A DNA stretch of 64,000 nt, taken from Flammulina velutipes (lineage: Eukaryota > Basidiomycota > Agaricomycetes > Agaricales > Physalacriaceae). The position numbers and the translations under genes are program-made. Of this stretch, positions 33,311 through 45,520 are shown piece by piece. The notes under the pieces were generated by a model, which saw only the letters and a list, made by a program, of their open reading frames with translations, did no database searches and was not told the origin of the DNA. The stretch's first letter is position 1; each line of letters opens with the position of its first letter. Location of the stretch: contig CM022374.1 of NCBI GenBank assembly GCA_011800155.1, positions 310,001 through 374,000 of the forward strand, given 5' to 3'.

Positions 33311-33939
33311 ATGGCGCCAAAGGAACCCACAAAGCACCAGCTTTCGGCTCGCCTATCCTACAACCAAGGCAAGCCAGCTTTCTTGCAAAAGCTACAGAAC
33401 CGGATGGCTGGTATCGTCGACTCGGAGGACGAGGAAGACGAAGAGTTTGAGGACGATGACTCAGGTCGACCTCCCATACCTCGTCGACCAGCTATCCCGG
33501 AGCGACCTGCGTCTCAGCCTGGCAGTGAAGACGAAGAAGACGGCGATGAGAAGCCCCAGGTCGTCGTCCTACGCGAAGGGAAACATCTAACAGAGCGCGA
33601 AGCAGAGAATGTCCGACGTCGAGGTAAGTTAGACTATCCACAGTTGCGCGTCGAGCTAACATATTCCTAGAACGCGGACTACCGCCACTCCCAGATGCGA
33701 ACGACGCGGAAACGAAGGAAGACGAAGAAAAGGAAACGAGCAAGAAAGAAAAGAAAGTCGCTGGTCCCAGCCTCTCCTTCTCATCCTCGTCGTCCAAAGC
33801 CTCGTCTACCAAGCGGAAACGAATCATTACAACCACCGACGATGATCCTACCCCTTCCGTGCCCTCTGCGAAAGCCCCTTCGAAGAAAAAGCTCAAGAAG
33901 AACACCAAAACGCTCTTGTCTTTCGGAGATGAAGCATGA
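33311..33939 (+). CDS. DUF4604-domain protein (small nuclear-type fungal protein)
   Basis: Two exons join across an intron at about 33624-33670 (GTAAGT..CCTAG). The start (HQLSARLSYNQGKPAFLQKL) is the DUF4604 signature with the aromatic and KPAFL core. An acidic stretch (DSEDEEDEEFEDDD) follows, then a Pro-rich linker, VVVLREGKHLTEREAENVRR and a Lys-rich C-terminus ending KNTKTLLSFGDEA. It has about 195 residues. The composition suggests a nuclear protein. The role of the domain is not established. Confidence 0.85.
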
Positions 33940-35483
33940 TCTCACGCGATAATACGAATTGCGCCACACTGAGCGCCTCTGGCAGCCATTCACCACAGCG
34001 ATATTTCCCACCACTATCGACCATCATCTATATTTCACCTCATGAGGCCCGTGCTTTCATGACCGGTGTGAAGGAGACTGTGCTCTCATGACTGGGACGA
34101 GGAGGCCCGCTCTCGAGACTGGATCCATCCGTGAAGCGCTTCACAGTCGGTCAGGGGCGTGTGGCGCACCGTTAGATGGGACGTTATGCACACGGTCAGA
34201 GACGCGCTGCTACACGGATCGTAGCGTATCATATCTTAGGAAGATAATTGATTGGTTATGCTAGTCTGCGTGCTCGATTGCTTACAGTGGGGTACCGGAT
34301 GGTCAGATACACATGCTCCGATAATCGTGGGCTGACCGTGTATCAACGATGGTGGACTAGGAATTTTAATGAAACATTTACATGGGTAGTGGTAATTGCG
34401 CCACTGTTCCCTCATTATGGCCGTCGCCGGAACTAACCGGAAACGCGGTAGCATAGAAAAATGTAAATGAACGTAACCAGGCGTAACCTTCGTGAAGTAT
34501 AAGCAAGTTTCGGTATCGCTCACTGGCCCCAGGGCTACATAGTGGTTTACCTAGAGGTTATCGGCGTTACACCTGGTCTTAATGATTGCCCGTCAGTGGC
34601 GATTTGTTCAATATATTTCGCAGCTTGCTACTGACCTGTGGGGCTGGTGGCTTGACGGTTGTTCCACCACCACCACTTGCGCAACATCCGCCAGTATCTC
34701 GCCGACGCCAACTCCTTAGCGCCGCTGGATCGCGCCGTGGAGACGCCCCCTGCAGGTGGCGTTTCCTTCAGCCGATGGGCGGAATCACTGTTTCGCGGGG
34801 TAAGTAGCATTTGGAAATAGTGTGGGGTTTGTGCATTTCACATTCCAATCTATCTCTCTAGCTTCGGTGTATCGCCCCTCTGGGAGTGTATTCAATTATG
34901 TATGCCACACGATGATGTGCTTCAACGGGACCGCATTTAACTCCTCCTTCCCTTGTCGATCGATTCATGAGTATTCAATGTGCCTATAGCACGCGCCACT
35001 GACGAGTTTCGGAGCAATCGAGGACCGAGCATAGGCCTACAGGGTTGTGTGGCGCACACCTGAGCCAGGCACGTTGGGCGTGTGAGCACTATCTAGCACT
35101 ATCTAGTCTAGTAGAAATCCAAGGAGTTTGAGTGGCTAATGATTCTCGCCTGCTGGACGATCGCTGTTTGGATTCATGATAACAAATTATCTGCCTTCTT
35201 ACAGCCAATCTAAGTTTTGAGGCTGCGTGGGTACGTTCCCATGGTCGATGTCCCCGGAAAATCAGCACACGAGTTTTCATGTACCTATTCGAAGCACCTC
35301 AAACGGTCCTGCAGATTGTTACGGATAAACGGATCTATCCCCAAGCGTACACCTACAAGCACCCACTCTCCACCAAGTTGATGCGGGCGCGTAGCCGTGT
35401 TTTTCCAAGAGTGGCCAAGACTTCATGTCATTCGGGTCAAACGTTTCTATTCTATGCTTATGGGAGGAAATATAGTAGCAAGT
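33940..35483. other. 1.5-kb gene-free interval dense in the GTGGCGCA motif
   Basis: No gene is supported. TGCGCCACAC lies at 33960-33969 and its exact inverse GTGTGGCGCA at 34159-34168. Further copies are at about 34397 (TGCGCCAC), 34992 (CGCGCCAC) and 35049 (GTGGCGCA). A purine/pyrimidine-mixed Pro-codon-rich stretch at about 34650-34760 gives only random-looking ORFs. Confidence 0.5.
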
Positions 35484-37768
35484 TCAGTAAAGAGCAGTCA
35501 CCTTCAACGGCACATTCGTCCCTTCTTCATACTTCCCTTCCAACACAGGAAATACTGTAATCTGGCCAGGAGCGAACATGACCTCCGCGTCGGGCTCGAA
35601 AGAAAACTTGTTCACCAGGAGCACGGTGAAGACTTGCAATTCCATCAACCTAGTAGGATGGGTAAGAACATATCTTGACCGAAGCTGATAATGCGTACGC
35701 GAATCGCCATCTGTGAAAAGTGTTATTACTAGGTAGCTGGTAATGATGTTATGAACGCACCCGATACATGCCCTATTCCCCGCACCAAAGGTAAGCCTAG
35801 ACGTCGTCAGTTCATGTAGACCACCGATCGTCGCCGTCGCGCAACTCACAGATTTGCATATACGCCTACGTTGGCACCACTGTTCCCAACAGATGAGCGT
35901 AGGAACCTATCAGGATTCCAAACGTCTGCGTCCTCTCCCCACAAGCTCTTAAGTCTATGGCATGTCAGTCAACGAATCAAAAGCGAACCAAGGGATGGTA
36001 CCGGTTGTAGACCAAGATAGACGTGTAAACCACTTGTCCTTTCTTGATAGGAATTTGCGTGCACGTCGACCTATCCTCCAAGATAAGTGGTTCAGAAAGT
36101 GGCAGAATATCATCCTGGGAAGCTTCCCGGATGAGAGAATGTGCAACAGGGTGAAGGCGAAGCGTTTCCTATGAATATATGAGCGTTGGATGTGATTCAT
36201 GCGGGAGGTATTGACCTTGATGCAGGCATTCAAAAATGGCAAAGCATCGTAATCTGCGCTCGATAGCGGCTCGCCATTCTTCTGTTCAAGCGTTTGGCGG
36301 ATCTCGTCACGGAGACGATCCTGCATCCCTGCATTGCGCGCAAGCTCATAGAGAAGGGACCCGAGAGTATTAGACGCTGTATCTTGTCCGGCAGCAATGA
36401 ACGTCCTGTCCAAACATCAATTACTACTCTATGCCTGATGAAGAGGGAAACGTACACCATCTGAGACGTCATAGCGTGCTGGCTCATGGACTTCTTCGAA
36501 TCTGTGGATAGACGACTGGAGGCTTTGAAGACAAATCAATTCCTCTCCCTCAAGGACAAGTATGCAAAATGACCAACCTAAAATACCAACTATGTCCTTC
36601 TCTTCGAGACCCTCCCTATTGTCGACGGCCTTTTGGATGATGTCGTTTCCAATAGTGTTGGCCATCGTGCGGAACTTCTTTAGCATCGTATACGTTCGCG
36701 AAGCTACGAGTACATCGAAGGGATCGAATAACCAGTTCGGCAGGAGACGCAGGAGCGCTGCGTAAGCTATTTCAGCTGATCCGGGGTTGGTGAAGGCTTT
36801 CACCCTACATTTCATGAGTACAATGGTTATGGAAAGTTCTGCACAAAGAACTCACATGATTAGTTTCAGACTGGATGCCAGTTCACCTTCTTCCCCGTCT
36901 AGGGAGCCAAATGCGTGTCTAAATGAAGCTACAAATTCAATGTGTTCAGACAACATGGTAAGTAAAAGACCAAAGCTGCTTACAGAGACCCATGACATCA
37001 AGTGTGACTTTGGTAGTCCAAGTGAGGATGTCAACGACGACGGACTCGCCGGCAAGGTGTGCCTCCAGCCTTTCCGTAAGCTAAGGTCGTGATGGTCAGT
37101 ACGTTCAATCGTACTACCTGCCTTTCTCACGACGAACCTTATCCCCCTCCGCCTGGAACAAACTAACGTATGTCCTTATCCGCGCCATAGAGAAGGCTGG
37201 GTTCAATATATGTCTCTGTCGACGATGCTCTTCGCCTAGGATGTCACAGCATTTTTAGATCCACTGGGTAGAGAACAAAACACGCTCACCATCCACGGCA
37301 ACAACACTTGGCCCGACCATAGACTCCATCATATGGAGCATATCGCCCGTCTTGGGGAATCGGTATCCCGAGGTATGAAAGATATATTGGAGTGCTTTGG
37401 GATCCGCAACGTATAGGTTATCTTGCTGTGAATGATTGGCTTAATGCAGAGCTCAATTTTTGAAAAGGGGACTTACACCGAAGCAACCAGCAATACGGAC
37501 GACAAGACCGTATTCTTTCGTCCATCTCATTTCATTCTCACCTGCGATGGGCTGGCAACGAATGTCTTTATCGTGGCCTATGGGTATTCTTGTCAGTCGA
37601 CAATGTCTGCTTTACACATCGGATGCACATACCTGTAAGCCAGGAGGTACGAAGTGGTCCACGGACTCCTGGAAGCCCCAATTGAGATCTACGGCGCGCT
37701 CGTATGATCAACGAAAGCGCAAGGCTAACGACGATGCTAGAGAAGAAGAGTTGAATGGCTGAGAGCAT
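35484..37768 (-). CDS. Cytochrome P450, tandem copy 1
   Basis: An N-terminal membrane anchor (MLSAIQLFFSSIVVSLALSL) starts at 37768. About a dozen exons follow, giving roughly 540 residues. Landmarks are the C-helix region RRQRHILNPAFSMARIRTYV, the I-helix AAGQDTASNTLGSLLYELAR (oxygen-activating AGxDT), the K-helix ETLRLHPVAHS, the PxRF-type WNPDRFL and the heme loop FGAGNRACIG, whose Cys binds the iron. All are intact. P450s of this type are ER-bound monooxygenases that need a reductase. No substrate can be named. It is the most diverged of the three paralogs and lacks the promoter block shared by copies 2 and 3. Confidence 0.93.
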
Positions 37769-39087
37769 TGCAAAGGAATTATGGGGAAAGTGCGTACACG
37801 ATTCAAGGCTTTATACTGAGGCCTTCAGCATGCAGAATATCATTTGCTAGGAAAGAAAGATCTTCTTCACGCAAACTGCGAAACACCGGAATATTAAAAG
37901 ATAGCCATGATGACGAGCAATATAGCACCGGTTGGATGCTCCGCCATAGTGAAGAGACCACAAGAGAGCCTGGAACTCATGGGTAAGATAGCGACTGCAC
38001 ATGAGACACAATACCATGAATCAAAATGCGTTCCAGAACAGGACGCGAAGCCTCCACTATCAAGGTTCCCGTCAAACACGTCGTGGAGAGGTAGAGTAGT
38101 CCAATCCGAGTAACCAGCGCCCGCGCCACGAAACTTGAGAATTCCTAAAAATTGCTGAGGCACCTTTGAACTCTGGAATCAAGACCTCCGCGATAACCGT
38201 TGGGATTTTTGCGTGCATGCGTGATTTCCAAAGTAAAAGAAGGCACGTTGCAGGATTTTGAAAGATTTGTGGATGAGACGATGGTGGCGCCGCCACATAT
38301 TCACCCTTTCAGGTGCGCTACTATACGATGTGACTATATAGCAAGATTAGAATATAGACAAGTGACACGGAATCTTCCGTGAGCACTCACCATGAGCGCT
38401 TAAACCCGTACAATGCCACAAGATTGTGTTCAGGCCGTTTTGTGCGAGTTCAAAATTATACACATATCATTCGATAGATAGTACGGAGGAACTCCGAGGT
38501 GGAACGCATCAACGCGGACTGCGAGGTGGTTGTCGAACCTGTACTCCATGGATAATGCACCTGCTTCGCGATTAACAACGCGGTCCTGCTGCCCTGTTAG
38601 ATATACTGTTGGCGTTCTACAACAAAGAACTCACCGTAAGCTGAGGTTAACAATGACCGAAAAGCCCTTGCAATGTACTTATCATCAAGCGTCCCGTACC
38701 TTCCGGGAGTGATCTACCTCGAACTGAACAAACAACTCAGGCCAGGTAGATAACAGGCTTGTATCCGGTTACTAAGTCTCTTTGAACCATGCCATAAGTC
38801 TTGAGAACCGGAGGCAATGACTGTGGAGGACTCTTAAGTAGGTGCATTTGCTGTCCGAAGCGACGTGGTTTTACTAGAGACCTGGTCCGTGCGTCGAAGT
38901 TGTGCTGTCTCGCAGTAGAAACAACCCGTTGAGGCTCACGCGACGTGCAGGAAAGACTGGTTTTGACAAAAGCTGGTGTAAAGAGAAGACGGTGTCGGTC
39001 CGCTCCGGCCCGGGAGGTCGCCTTTCAAGTTAGTAATAGTACGAAATTTACGCGCAAACGTTCGTATCTACGTGGTAAGGAGACTAT
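37769..39087. other. Gene-free interval between P450 copies 1 and 2
   Basis: The two longest minus-strand ORFs here (37894-38163 and 38072-38296) do not look like P450 debris or any family I know. One CGCGCCAC variant lies at about 38125. Nothing else is supported. Confidence 0.45.
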
Positions 39088-41391
39088 CTACTCAAGAGCT
39101 GTCAACTTCAATGGTATTTTCATCCCTTCTTCGTATTTCCCTTCTAGAGCAGGAAAGATCGTGACCTGGGAGGGAGCGAACTTGACCTCCACATCGGGTT
39201 CAAAGGAGAACTTGTTCACCATGAGCGCAGTGAACACTTGCAGCTCCATCAAACTTGTAAAAGAAATGAGATCCTGTAGTGACGTGGATGTCAGAAAGAG
39301 CTTACGCAAATCGCCAACTGTGAGGAGACGGTTAGTTGATGCCTCAAATGTGCTAACTCTGACCTATCACTCACCCCATGCATGACCTATTCCCCGCGCC
39401 GAACGCGAGTCTAGAATAAATCAGACAATGCTAGTAGATAGTCGTAGGAATTGAATGGCATACAGGTTTGCATACACACCCACGGGACTACTATTATCGT
39501 GCTCAACGGGGCGCAGGAACCTAGTGGGATTCCAAATGTCAGCGTCCTCACCCCACAGGCTCTTCAATCTGTACTCATGTAAGTGAAAGACAGATTGGTA
39601 GACGAAATAGTCCAACTTCTGATAGACTGAGACTGATGCGTATAACACTTGTCCTTTTCGGATAGGAATTTCTGTCCAGGTCGTGCCGTCATCCAAGATC
39701 AGTGGTTGCGAGAGAGGCAAAACATCATCCTGAGCAGCTTCACGAATAAGAGAATGTATGACGGGGTGGAAGCGAAGCGCCTCCTAGAAACGAATGAGTA
39801 TTCAACATACGACACTTAGTTGGGACTCGGAGGAGCTAACCTTGATGCATGCGTTCAAAAATGGCAAGGAGTCGTAATCTGCGCTTGTTAGCGGCTCGCC
39901 ATTCTTTCGCAGAAGCATTTCACGGATCTCATCTCGGAGACGAACTTGAAAACCTAGATTACGTGCAAGCTCATAGAAAAGGAAGCCAATGGTATTGGAT
40001 GTTGTATCTTGTCCAGCGACAATAAACGTCCTGTGAGATAATCATCGTACCGAGTCATCATCTGCCAGGTTATCTTTACAACGTACACAATTTGTGCCAG
40101 CATGGCATCTTGACTCATTGTATTCTTCGTGACCCCAGCCAGGTGGTTGGTGGCTATAGAATGGCTCGGCGTTATTCACAGTCAAGGTTGATAGAAATCA
40201 ACATACCTAAGATGCCAACTACATCCTTATCTTCGAGGCTATCTTTATCGTCCACAGCATTTTGGATAAGGACGCGAGCTGTCCGTTTAGCAATCGTCCG
40301 GAACATCTTCAATGTCGTGTAGGCGCGAGAAGCAGCAACTGCGTCAAAGAGATTGAGTGACCATCGTGGCAAAACACGCAGTAAGGTCGGATAGACAATC
40401 TCAGCTGGGCTGGGCTTCATGAAGGCTTGTGTCCTTCGTGTGATACGTGTTATGATATATTATCAATAGGACAAAGGCAAATAACTCACACGAATATCTT
40501 TAATCCAGACGTCAGTTCGTTTTCCTTCCCATCTAAGGCTCCAAAAGCGTGTCTGAACGATGCTATAAGGTAGTCAATTGATTAGGATGACCCAGATGAA
40601 AGAGAATGTACTTACTGATCCCCAACACGTCAAGTGCCGCCTTCGAGGTCCATGTGAGGATGTCGACGACAACGGATTGACTAGCAAGGTCGGCCTGAAG
40701 CTTTTCCGTGAGCTAAAACTTGGTTAGTGCCGCAAATGCTAGTGCTTCTCTTGAGACGACGAACCTTTTCACCCTCGGCTTGAAACAAGCCCAGGAAAGT
40801 CCTTAGTTGTCCCACAGAGAATGCTGGGTTTAATACATGCCTCTGTCGGCGGTGTTCTTCGCCTTGGAAAACAAACAGCGGATGTTAGCAAGTAACAACG
40901 TTCCAACGCACAGGTTACACTCACCATCCACAGCTGCAACTCCTGGCCCAAACGCAGAGCTAAACATGTGCTGCATATCACCCGTCTTGGGGAAGCGGTA
41001 GCCAGAGGTGCTAAAGATATAGTGCAACGCCTTGGGATCGGCAACGAGGAGGTTTTCTTGCTGTAAAACATCTCAGAGAGTACTACAAATCAAGAATGCA
41101 AGCGACGAACACCAATACATCCAGCGAGACGAACAACGAGACCGTATTGTTTCGTCCATTTCAATTCGTTCTCTCCTGCAATCAGCTGGCAGCGTATGTC
41201 CTTTTCGTGACCTGTACTTCCGCTTAGTCGATACGTCAAGAGGGCATAACGATCTACGTGCCAGTGAGCCAGGAGAGACGAGGAGGTCCACGGATAGCCT
41301 TGGCCCCACGAGCTCGACGTCTGGCTCGGACGAGAAGCGAAATGGCAAGGCTGACGAAGATGCTAAACACAAAAAGTTGGAAGGTCGCCAT
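39088..41391 (-). CDS. Cytochrome P450, tandem copy 2
   Basis: The ATG at 41391 gives the anchor MATFQLFVFSIFVSLAISLL. Then come [55 protein letters not shown], the I-helix [20 protein letters not shown], the K-helix and PLILDDGTTWTEIPIRKGQV, and the heme loop [10 protein letters not shown]. It is close to copy 3 throughout. Intron 1 uses GC at its donor (ACTG|GCACGTAGATCG) where copy 3 has ACTG|GTACGTAGATCG. Only this join keeps LTG|HEKD in frame. All catalytic motifs are intact. A block at 41494-41520, about 103-129 bp before the start, is shared with copy 3. Confidence 0.93.
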
Positions 41392-41493
41392 CTTGGTATA
41401 TGCGGAACATTCTTGGCTAGTCAGCGCTTAATACTATTCGGAATGCGGGGTTTGGGGGCCTGAAGATATGGAAACTGACGTTATAGCATGATC

Positions 41494-41520
41494 GTGTCAC
41501 ATTGGCGAAAGGAACGGAAG
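41494..41520 (-). promoter_or_regulatory. Promoter block conserved between P450 copies 2 and 3
   Basis: The core CACATTGGCGAAAG with its flanks is shared with 44462-44487. Both lie about 100-130 bp upstream of the respective ATG (41391 and 44363), while the surrounding intergenic DNA is less alike. This suggests a retained cis-element, although recent duplication alone could also explain it. Confidence 0.55.
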
Positions 41521-41642
41521 GGTTTACATATAGATTCCACGGTCTGATGACAGCTTCAGTCTTCGTTTAGTTTAACGGTATATATTGCAGCCAGCAGAAA
41601 TGAGTAGGAGTAGTAGGAGTGAGAGTTGGGAGTAAGAGGGTT

Positions 41643-41674
41643 GATGAAGCCAAACAATGCCACAGTTACGCCAC
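41643..41674 (+). repeat. 32-bp repeat, copy 1 (upstream of P450 copy 2)
   Basis: This begins GATGAAGCCAAACAA and ends CACAGTTACGCCAC. It is identical to 45715-45746 except for one base. It lies about 250 bp before the P450 copy 2 ATG and contains a TACGCCAC motif. Confidence 0.9.
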
Positions 41675-42053
41675 GTCTTTGTCTCGTAACAAAAATGGAC
41701 CCCAGCCTGAGCGTGACAAAAATTTAACAGAAAAAGAAGAACACATTAGAGTGTATTTGCAGCTGGTAGCGATACAGATGTCCGGTCGAAACGTCAGTGA
41801 TCTAGGTCGAAGCACTCCAGCGAAGGGCAGAGGTGAAAAGGGAAAGTTGGGAACAGATGCCACATGAGTCCCCGAAACAACGTTGTTTGAGAGACTTGTG
41901 AGAATCTTCCCGTTTGTTGAAGATGTATTTGGCAACATAATACAACGCGCTGAGCCCCAAGCAGAACACAGTCAAGTATAACGAAGTCGATCCGCCTCCG
42001 GCCCGACATTGCACATACTTGGTTTACTTGTATCTACGCGGTCATGCAGCTCT

Positions 42054-44363
42054 TCACTCGAGAGCTGTCACCTTCAGTGGTATGCTCATCCCTTCCTCAT
42101 ATTTTCCCTCCAGTGCAGGAAAGACCGTGACCTGGGTGGGAGCGAACTTGACCTCCACATCTGGTTCGAAGGAGAATTTGTTCACCATGAGCACGATAAA
42201 CACCTGCAGCTCCATCAATCTTGGAGAGGAATGAGATTATAGTGAGTGTGGTAGAGCTAGAAAGAACCTACGCAAACCGCCAACTGCGGTGAAGAGACGT
42301 TTAGCATGTAAACAAAATGCTACTGGCTCTGATCTAGCACTCACCCAATGCATGACCTATTCCCCGCGCCGAATGCGAGCCTAGATGGTATCAGACTGAT
42401 GTGCTGGTATGGCTTTAAATGACTCACAGGTTTGCGTACACGCCCACGGGGCGAATATTATCGTGCTCAGTCGCCGGACGACTTAGGAACCTATCAGGAT
42501 TCCAAATGTTGGTGTCCTCACCCCAGATGCTCTTCAGTCTAGACTCATGTGAGCAAATGTCAGAAAGGTAGACAGAAGATTCTAACTGCTGATAGACTGA
42601 GATCGATGCATATAGCACTTGTCCTTTCCTGATAGAAATTTCCGAACACGTCGATCCGTCCTTTAAGACCAGTGGCTCCGAGAGAGGCAGAACGTCATCC
42701 TGAGCGGCTTCACGAAGGAGAGAGTGGAGCACAGGTCGAAAGCGAAGCGTTTCCTAAATACGAATCAATGGGCCATTGAATGCACTTGTGGGGAGGAGCT
42801 GACCTTGATGCAAGCATTCATGAATGGCAAGGCGTCGTAGTCTGTGCTTGTTAGCGGTTCACCATTCTTCCGACGCAGCATTTCGTGGATCTCATTTCGG
42901 AGACGAACTTGAAGGCCTGGTTGACGCGCAAGTTCGTATAAAAGGAAGCCAAGGGTATTCGACGTTGTATCTTGTCCACCAGCAATAAATGTCCTGCACG
43001 ATAAATCAAAGCTTGAGTCACCGGGTCTCTGATTATCGTTGGAACTTACACCATTTGTGCCAGCATGGCATCTTCGCTCATTGCATTTTCAGAGATGTGG
43101 TTGGCGGCTGTAGAATGGCTCGGCATCGTTTATAGTGAATCGATCATGAAAATCGACACACCTAAGATGCCTACAATATCCTTATCTTCGAGGCCAGCTT
43201 TGTCGTCCACGGCGTTCTGAATGAGGTCTCCGGCGGTCTTCTTAGCCATCGTCTTGAACATCTTCAGCGCCGTATAGGCGCGAGAAGCAATGGCTGTGTC
43301 AAGGGGCTTGAGTGACCACCGCGGCAAAACACGCAGTAACGTCGAGTAGACAATTTCAGCTGGGCTGGGCTTCATGAAGGCTCGTGTCCTGTATGGAATA
43401 AGTATGCCATTCCATATAGTATGATCGAAAGGCAGACAAATCACATGATTGTCTTTAGTCCGGTCGTCAGTTCGTCTTCCTTCCCATCCAAGGCTCCAAA
43501 GGTGTACCTAAACGAAGCTATATCGAAGTTAGATGATGGTTGAAGACGATCTCGATGAAGAATCTGGAGGAGGTACTACTTACTGATTCCCAACACATCA
43601 AGTGCCGCCTTGGATGTCCATGTGAGGATGTCGACGACGACAGATTGGCTAGCAAGGTCGGCCTGCAGTTTCTCCGTGAGCTAAGAATCAATTAGTGCCA
43701 TGAATGTACCAGTGCTTCTCTGAACCATGAGACGACGAACCTTCTCACCCTCAGCCTGGAACAAACCAAGGAAAGTCCTTAGTTGCCCCACAGAGAACGC
43801 TGGGTTCAGTACATGTCTCTGTCGACGGTGTTCCTCGCCTTGAGAAAGGAGTGATCCGTTTGAGCAAAGAATGAGATTTCAATGCACAAAATGCATTCAC
43901 CATCCACGGCAGCCATTCCAGGCCCAAACAAAGAGTTAAACATTTGGTGCATATCACCCGTCTTGGGGAAGCGGTAGCCAGAAGGGTTGAACATATAGTG
44001 TAGCGCTTTAGGATCAGCAATGAGCAGGTTTTCTTGCTGCAAGGTATCTCAGAGAGTGTTTGATTTGAGGATGAACAGGACTGACACCAAGGCAACCAGC
44101 GAGACGGACAACGAGGCCATATTGTTTCGTCCATTTCAATTCATTCTCTCCCGCGATAAGCTGGCAACGAATGTCTTTTTCGTGGCCTGTACGTGCGCTT
44201 AGTCGATATGTCAGACTTGAACGATCTACGTACCAGTGAGCCAGGAGAGACAAGGAGGTCCACGTATGTTCTTGAGCCCACGAGCTCGACGTTCGATCCG
44301 GATGAGAAGCGAAAGTGTCAGGCTGACGAGGATGCTGAAAAACAAGAGCTGGAAGGTTGCCAT
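42054..44363 (-). CDS. Cytochrome P450, tandem copy 3
   Basis: The anchor [20 protein letters not shown] starts at 44363. Next come [20 protein letters not shown] (identical to copy 2 here), [36 protein letters not shown], an I-helix with [47 protein letters not shown] and the heme loop [10 protein letters not shown]. It ends [13 protein letters not shown]. The exon pattern equals that of copies 1 and 2. The close identity to copy 2 marks these two as the youngest duplicates. No broken motif was seen. Confidence 0.93.
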
Positions 44364-44899
44364 TCTGTCGTATCCAATGCACCCTTGACTGGTCGAAGCT
44401 TATTACTGCTCGGAATGCGGGGGTTGAGAGGTCGAAGAAACGAAATTAACACCATAGAACCGCGTCACATTGGCGAAAGAACTGGAGGGTGCGAATATTA
44501 GCACCGCGGTGTATACAAAGGCCCGCAAGACATCGCTCCATCACAGACGGCTGACTAGGCCATATTAATGCCTCGTGGAGACGAACCCTCGGCTTTGAAT
44601 GTCTGGGACAATGAGGTGGAGAAGACAGAGTGGAAACGGGGCACAAGAGTTGTTGTATAGAATCCAGAGGCGGATGATGATATAGGAATGCACACTCTAT
44701 GATCGAAATATCCAGGAAGTTCTCATGGCGAAGATCACTAACGTGTAGTTCTCGTGAGCAATCGAACGGCGTCTCGCTATTTCCATCAAAGCGGGTGCAT
44801 ATCAGTTAGAGCCGAAGAGCAATGGAGGAGGCCAATTGGCTATCTCAAAGATCAGTTCATTGCATATCGGGCGAATGAAGATTGCATACATAGGTGTAT
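44364..44899. other. Gene-free interval
   Basis: P450 copy 3 promoter (with the conserved block) and 3' flank of orphan copy B. Nothing else is supported. Confidence 0.45.
44462..44487 (-). promoter_or_regulatory. Second copy of the P450 promoter block
   Basis: This matches 41494-41520 over the GTCACATTGGCGAAAG core, at the same distance from the start of P450 copy 3. Copy 1 has no counterpart. Confidence 0.55.
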
Positions 44900-45520
44900 T
44901 CAGAACCACTGACCCTTGCAAATAGCATGGCTGACTGATCTGTCAAAACGATTGATATGTCCTAAGTTGAATCGTAAGGACGCATCGTTTCCCGAAAGAG
45001 AAAAAAATCAGACTTTTCAGCTTCTTGAAAGCCGCTACGACATCTGGCTCCGTGGGGCGCGTCTTAATCCCTTCCCGGAGGTAGAAGTAGACCTTGTCTC
45101 TAAGCCACTGTCGTAACATGTCTGTGAGCTCTCGCACGTGTCAAGAGCTATCACTCACCCCCCTGTATTCATCTAGCTCATATTCGCCCTTCGTAGGTCG
45201 TAGAGACTCAGGGTGATAGATCTGGTACATTCTTTGCGTGTTCTCCGCCAGTTCTGTACACATTTGGTCGATAAAAGGAAGAAGGGTTTCGGCATCCTGG
45301 GCGAAAACCTAAATATATAACGGTTGGAATGAGCACAACACAAATTGTGGCGTTTCGTTAGACGAACCGTAGGAGGGTCCATGAGGTTTTCGGCCATGCC
45401 ATTTAGTGATGGGAGAGTGACCGCTATGAGACGGATCTTGTCATCGCGTCGCGTACATTCCAGTTTATGCGATTCGGGATGAGGCGCGTCTTCGGAGTCC
45501 ATGGTGGCTGGAAGAGACAT
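44900..45520 (-). CDS. Orphan three-copy family, copy B (152 residues)
   Basis: Four exons (45368-45520, 45159-45308, 45014-45107, 44900-44961) match copy A exon for exon. They yield SEDAPHPES, LPSLNGMAENLMDPPT, FAQDAETLLPFIDQMCTEL, QWLRDKVYFYLREG-type sequence, TEPDVVAAFKKLK and HINRFDRSVSHAICKGQWF. The frame is intact. Intron 3 has a weak donor (GTCTGA) where copy A has GTAAGA. The start could be 45520 (MSLPAT) or 45502 (MDSEDA), and the latter aligns with copy A. The function is unknown. Confidence 0.75.

Larger units (their letters stand above)
41392..42053. other. Gene-free interval with P450 promoter elements
   Basis: This contains the conserved block at 41494-41520, the 32-bp repeat at 41643-41674 and an open minus-strand reading frame at 41802-42014. 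That frame has one hydrophobic stretch (LYLTVFCLGLSALYYVAKYI), too weak to call a gene. Confidence 0.5.

Noticed and set aside
37894..38296. Two overlapping minus-strand ORFs between P450 copies 1 and 2
   Set aside because: I tested them as P450 or GMC debris and found no conserved motif.
41802..42014. Small minus-strand ORF with one hydrophobic stretch between P450 copies 2 and 3
   Set aside because: It looks a little like a P450 anchor, but it lacks the ATG context and downstream exons, and no other paralog has it.
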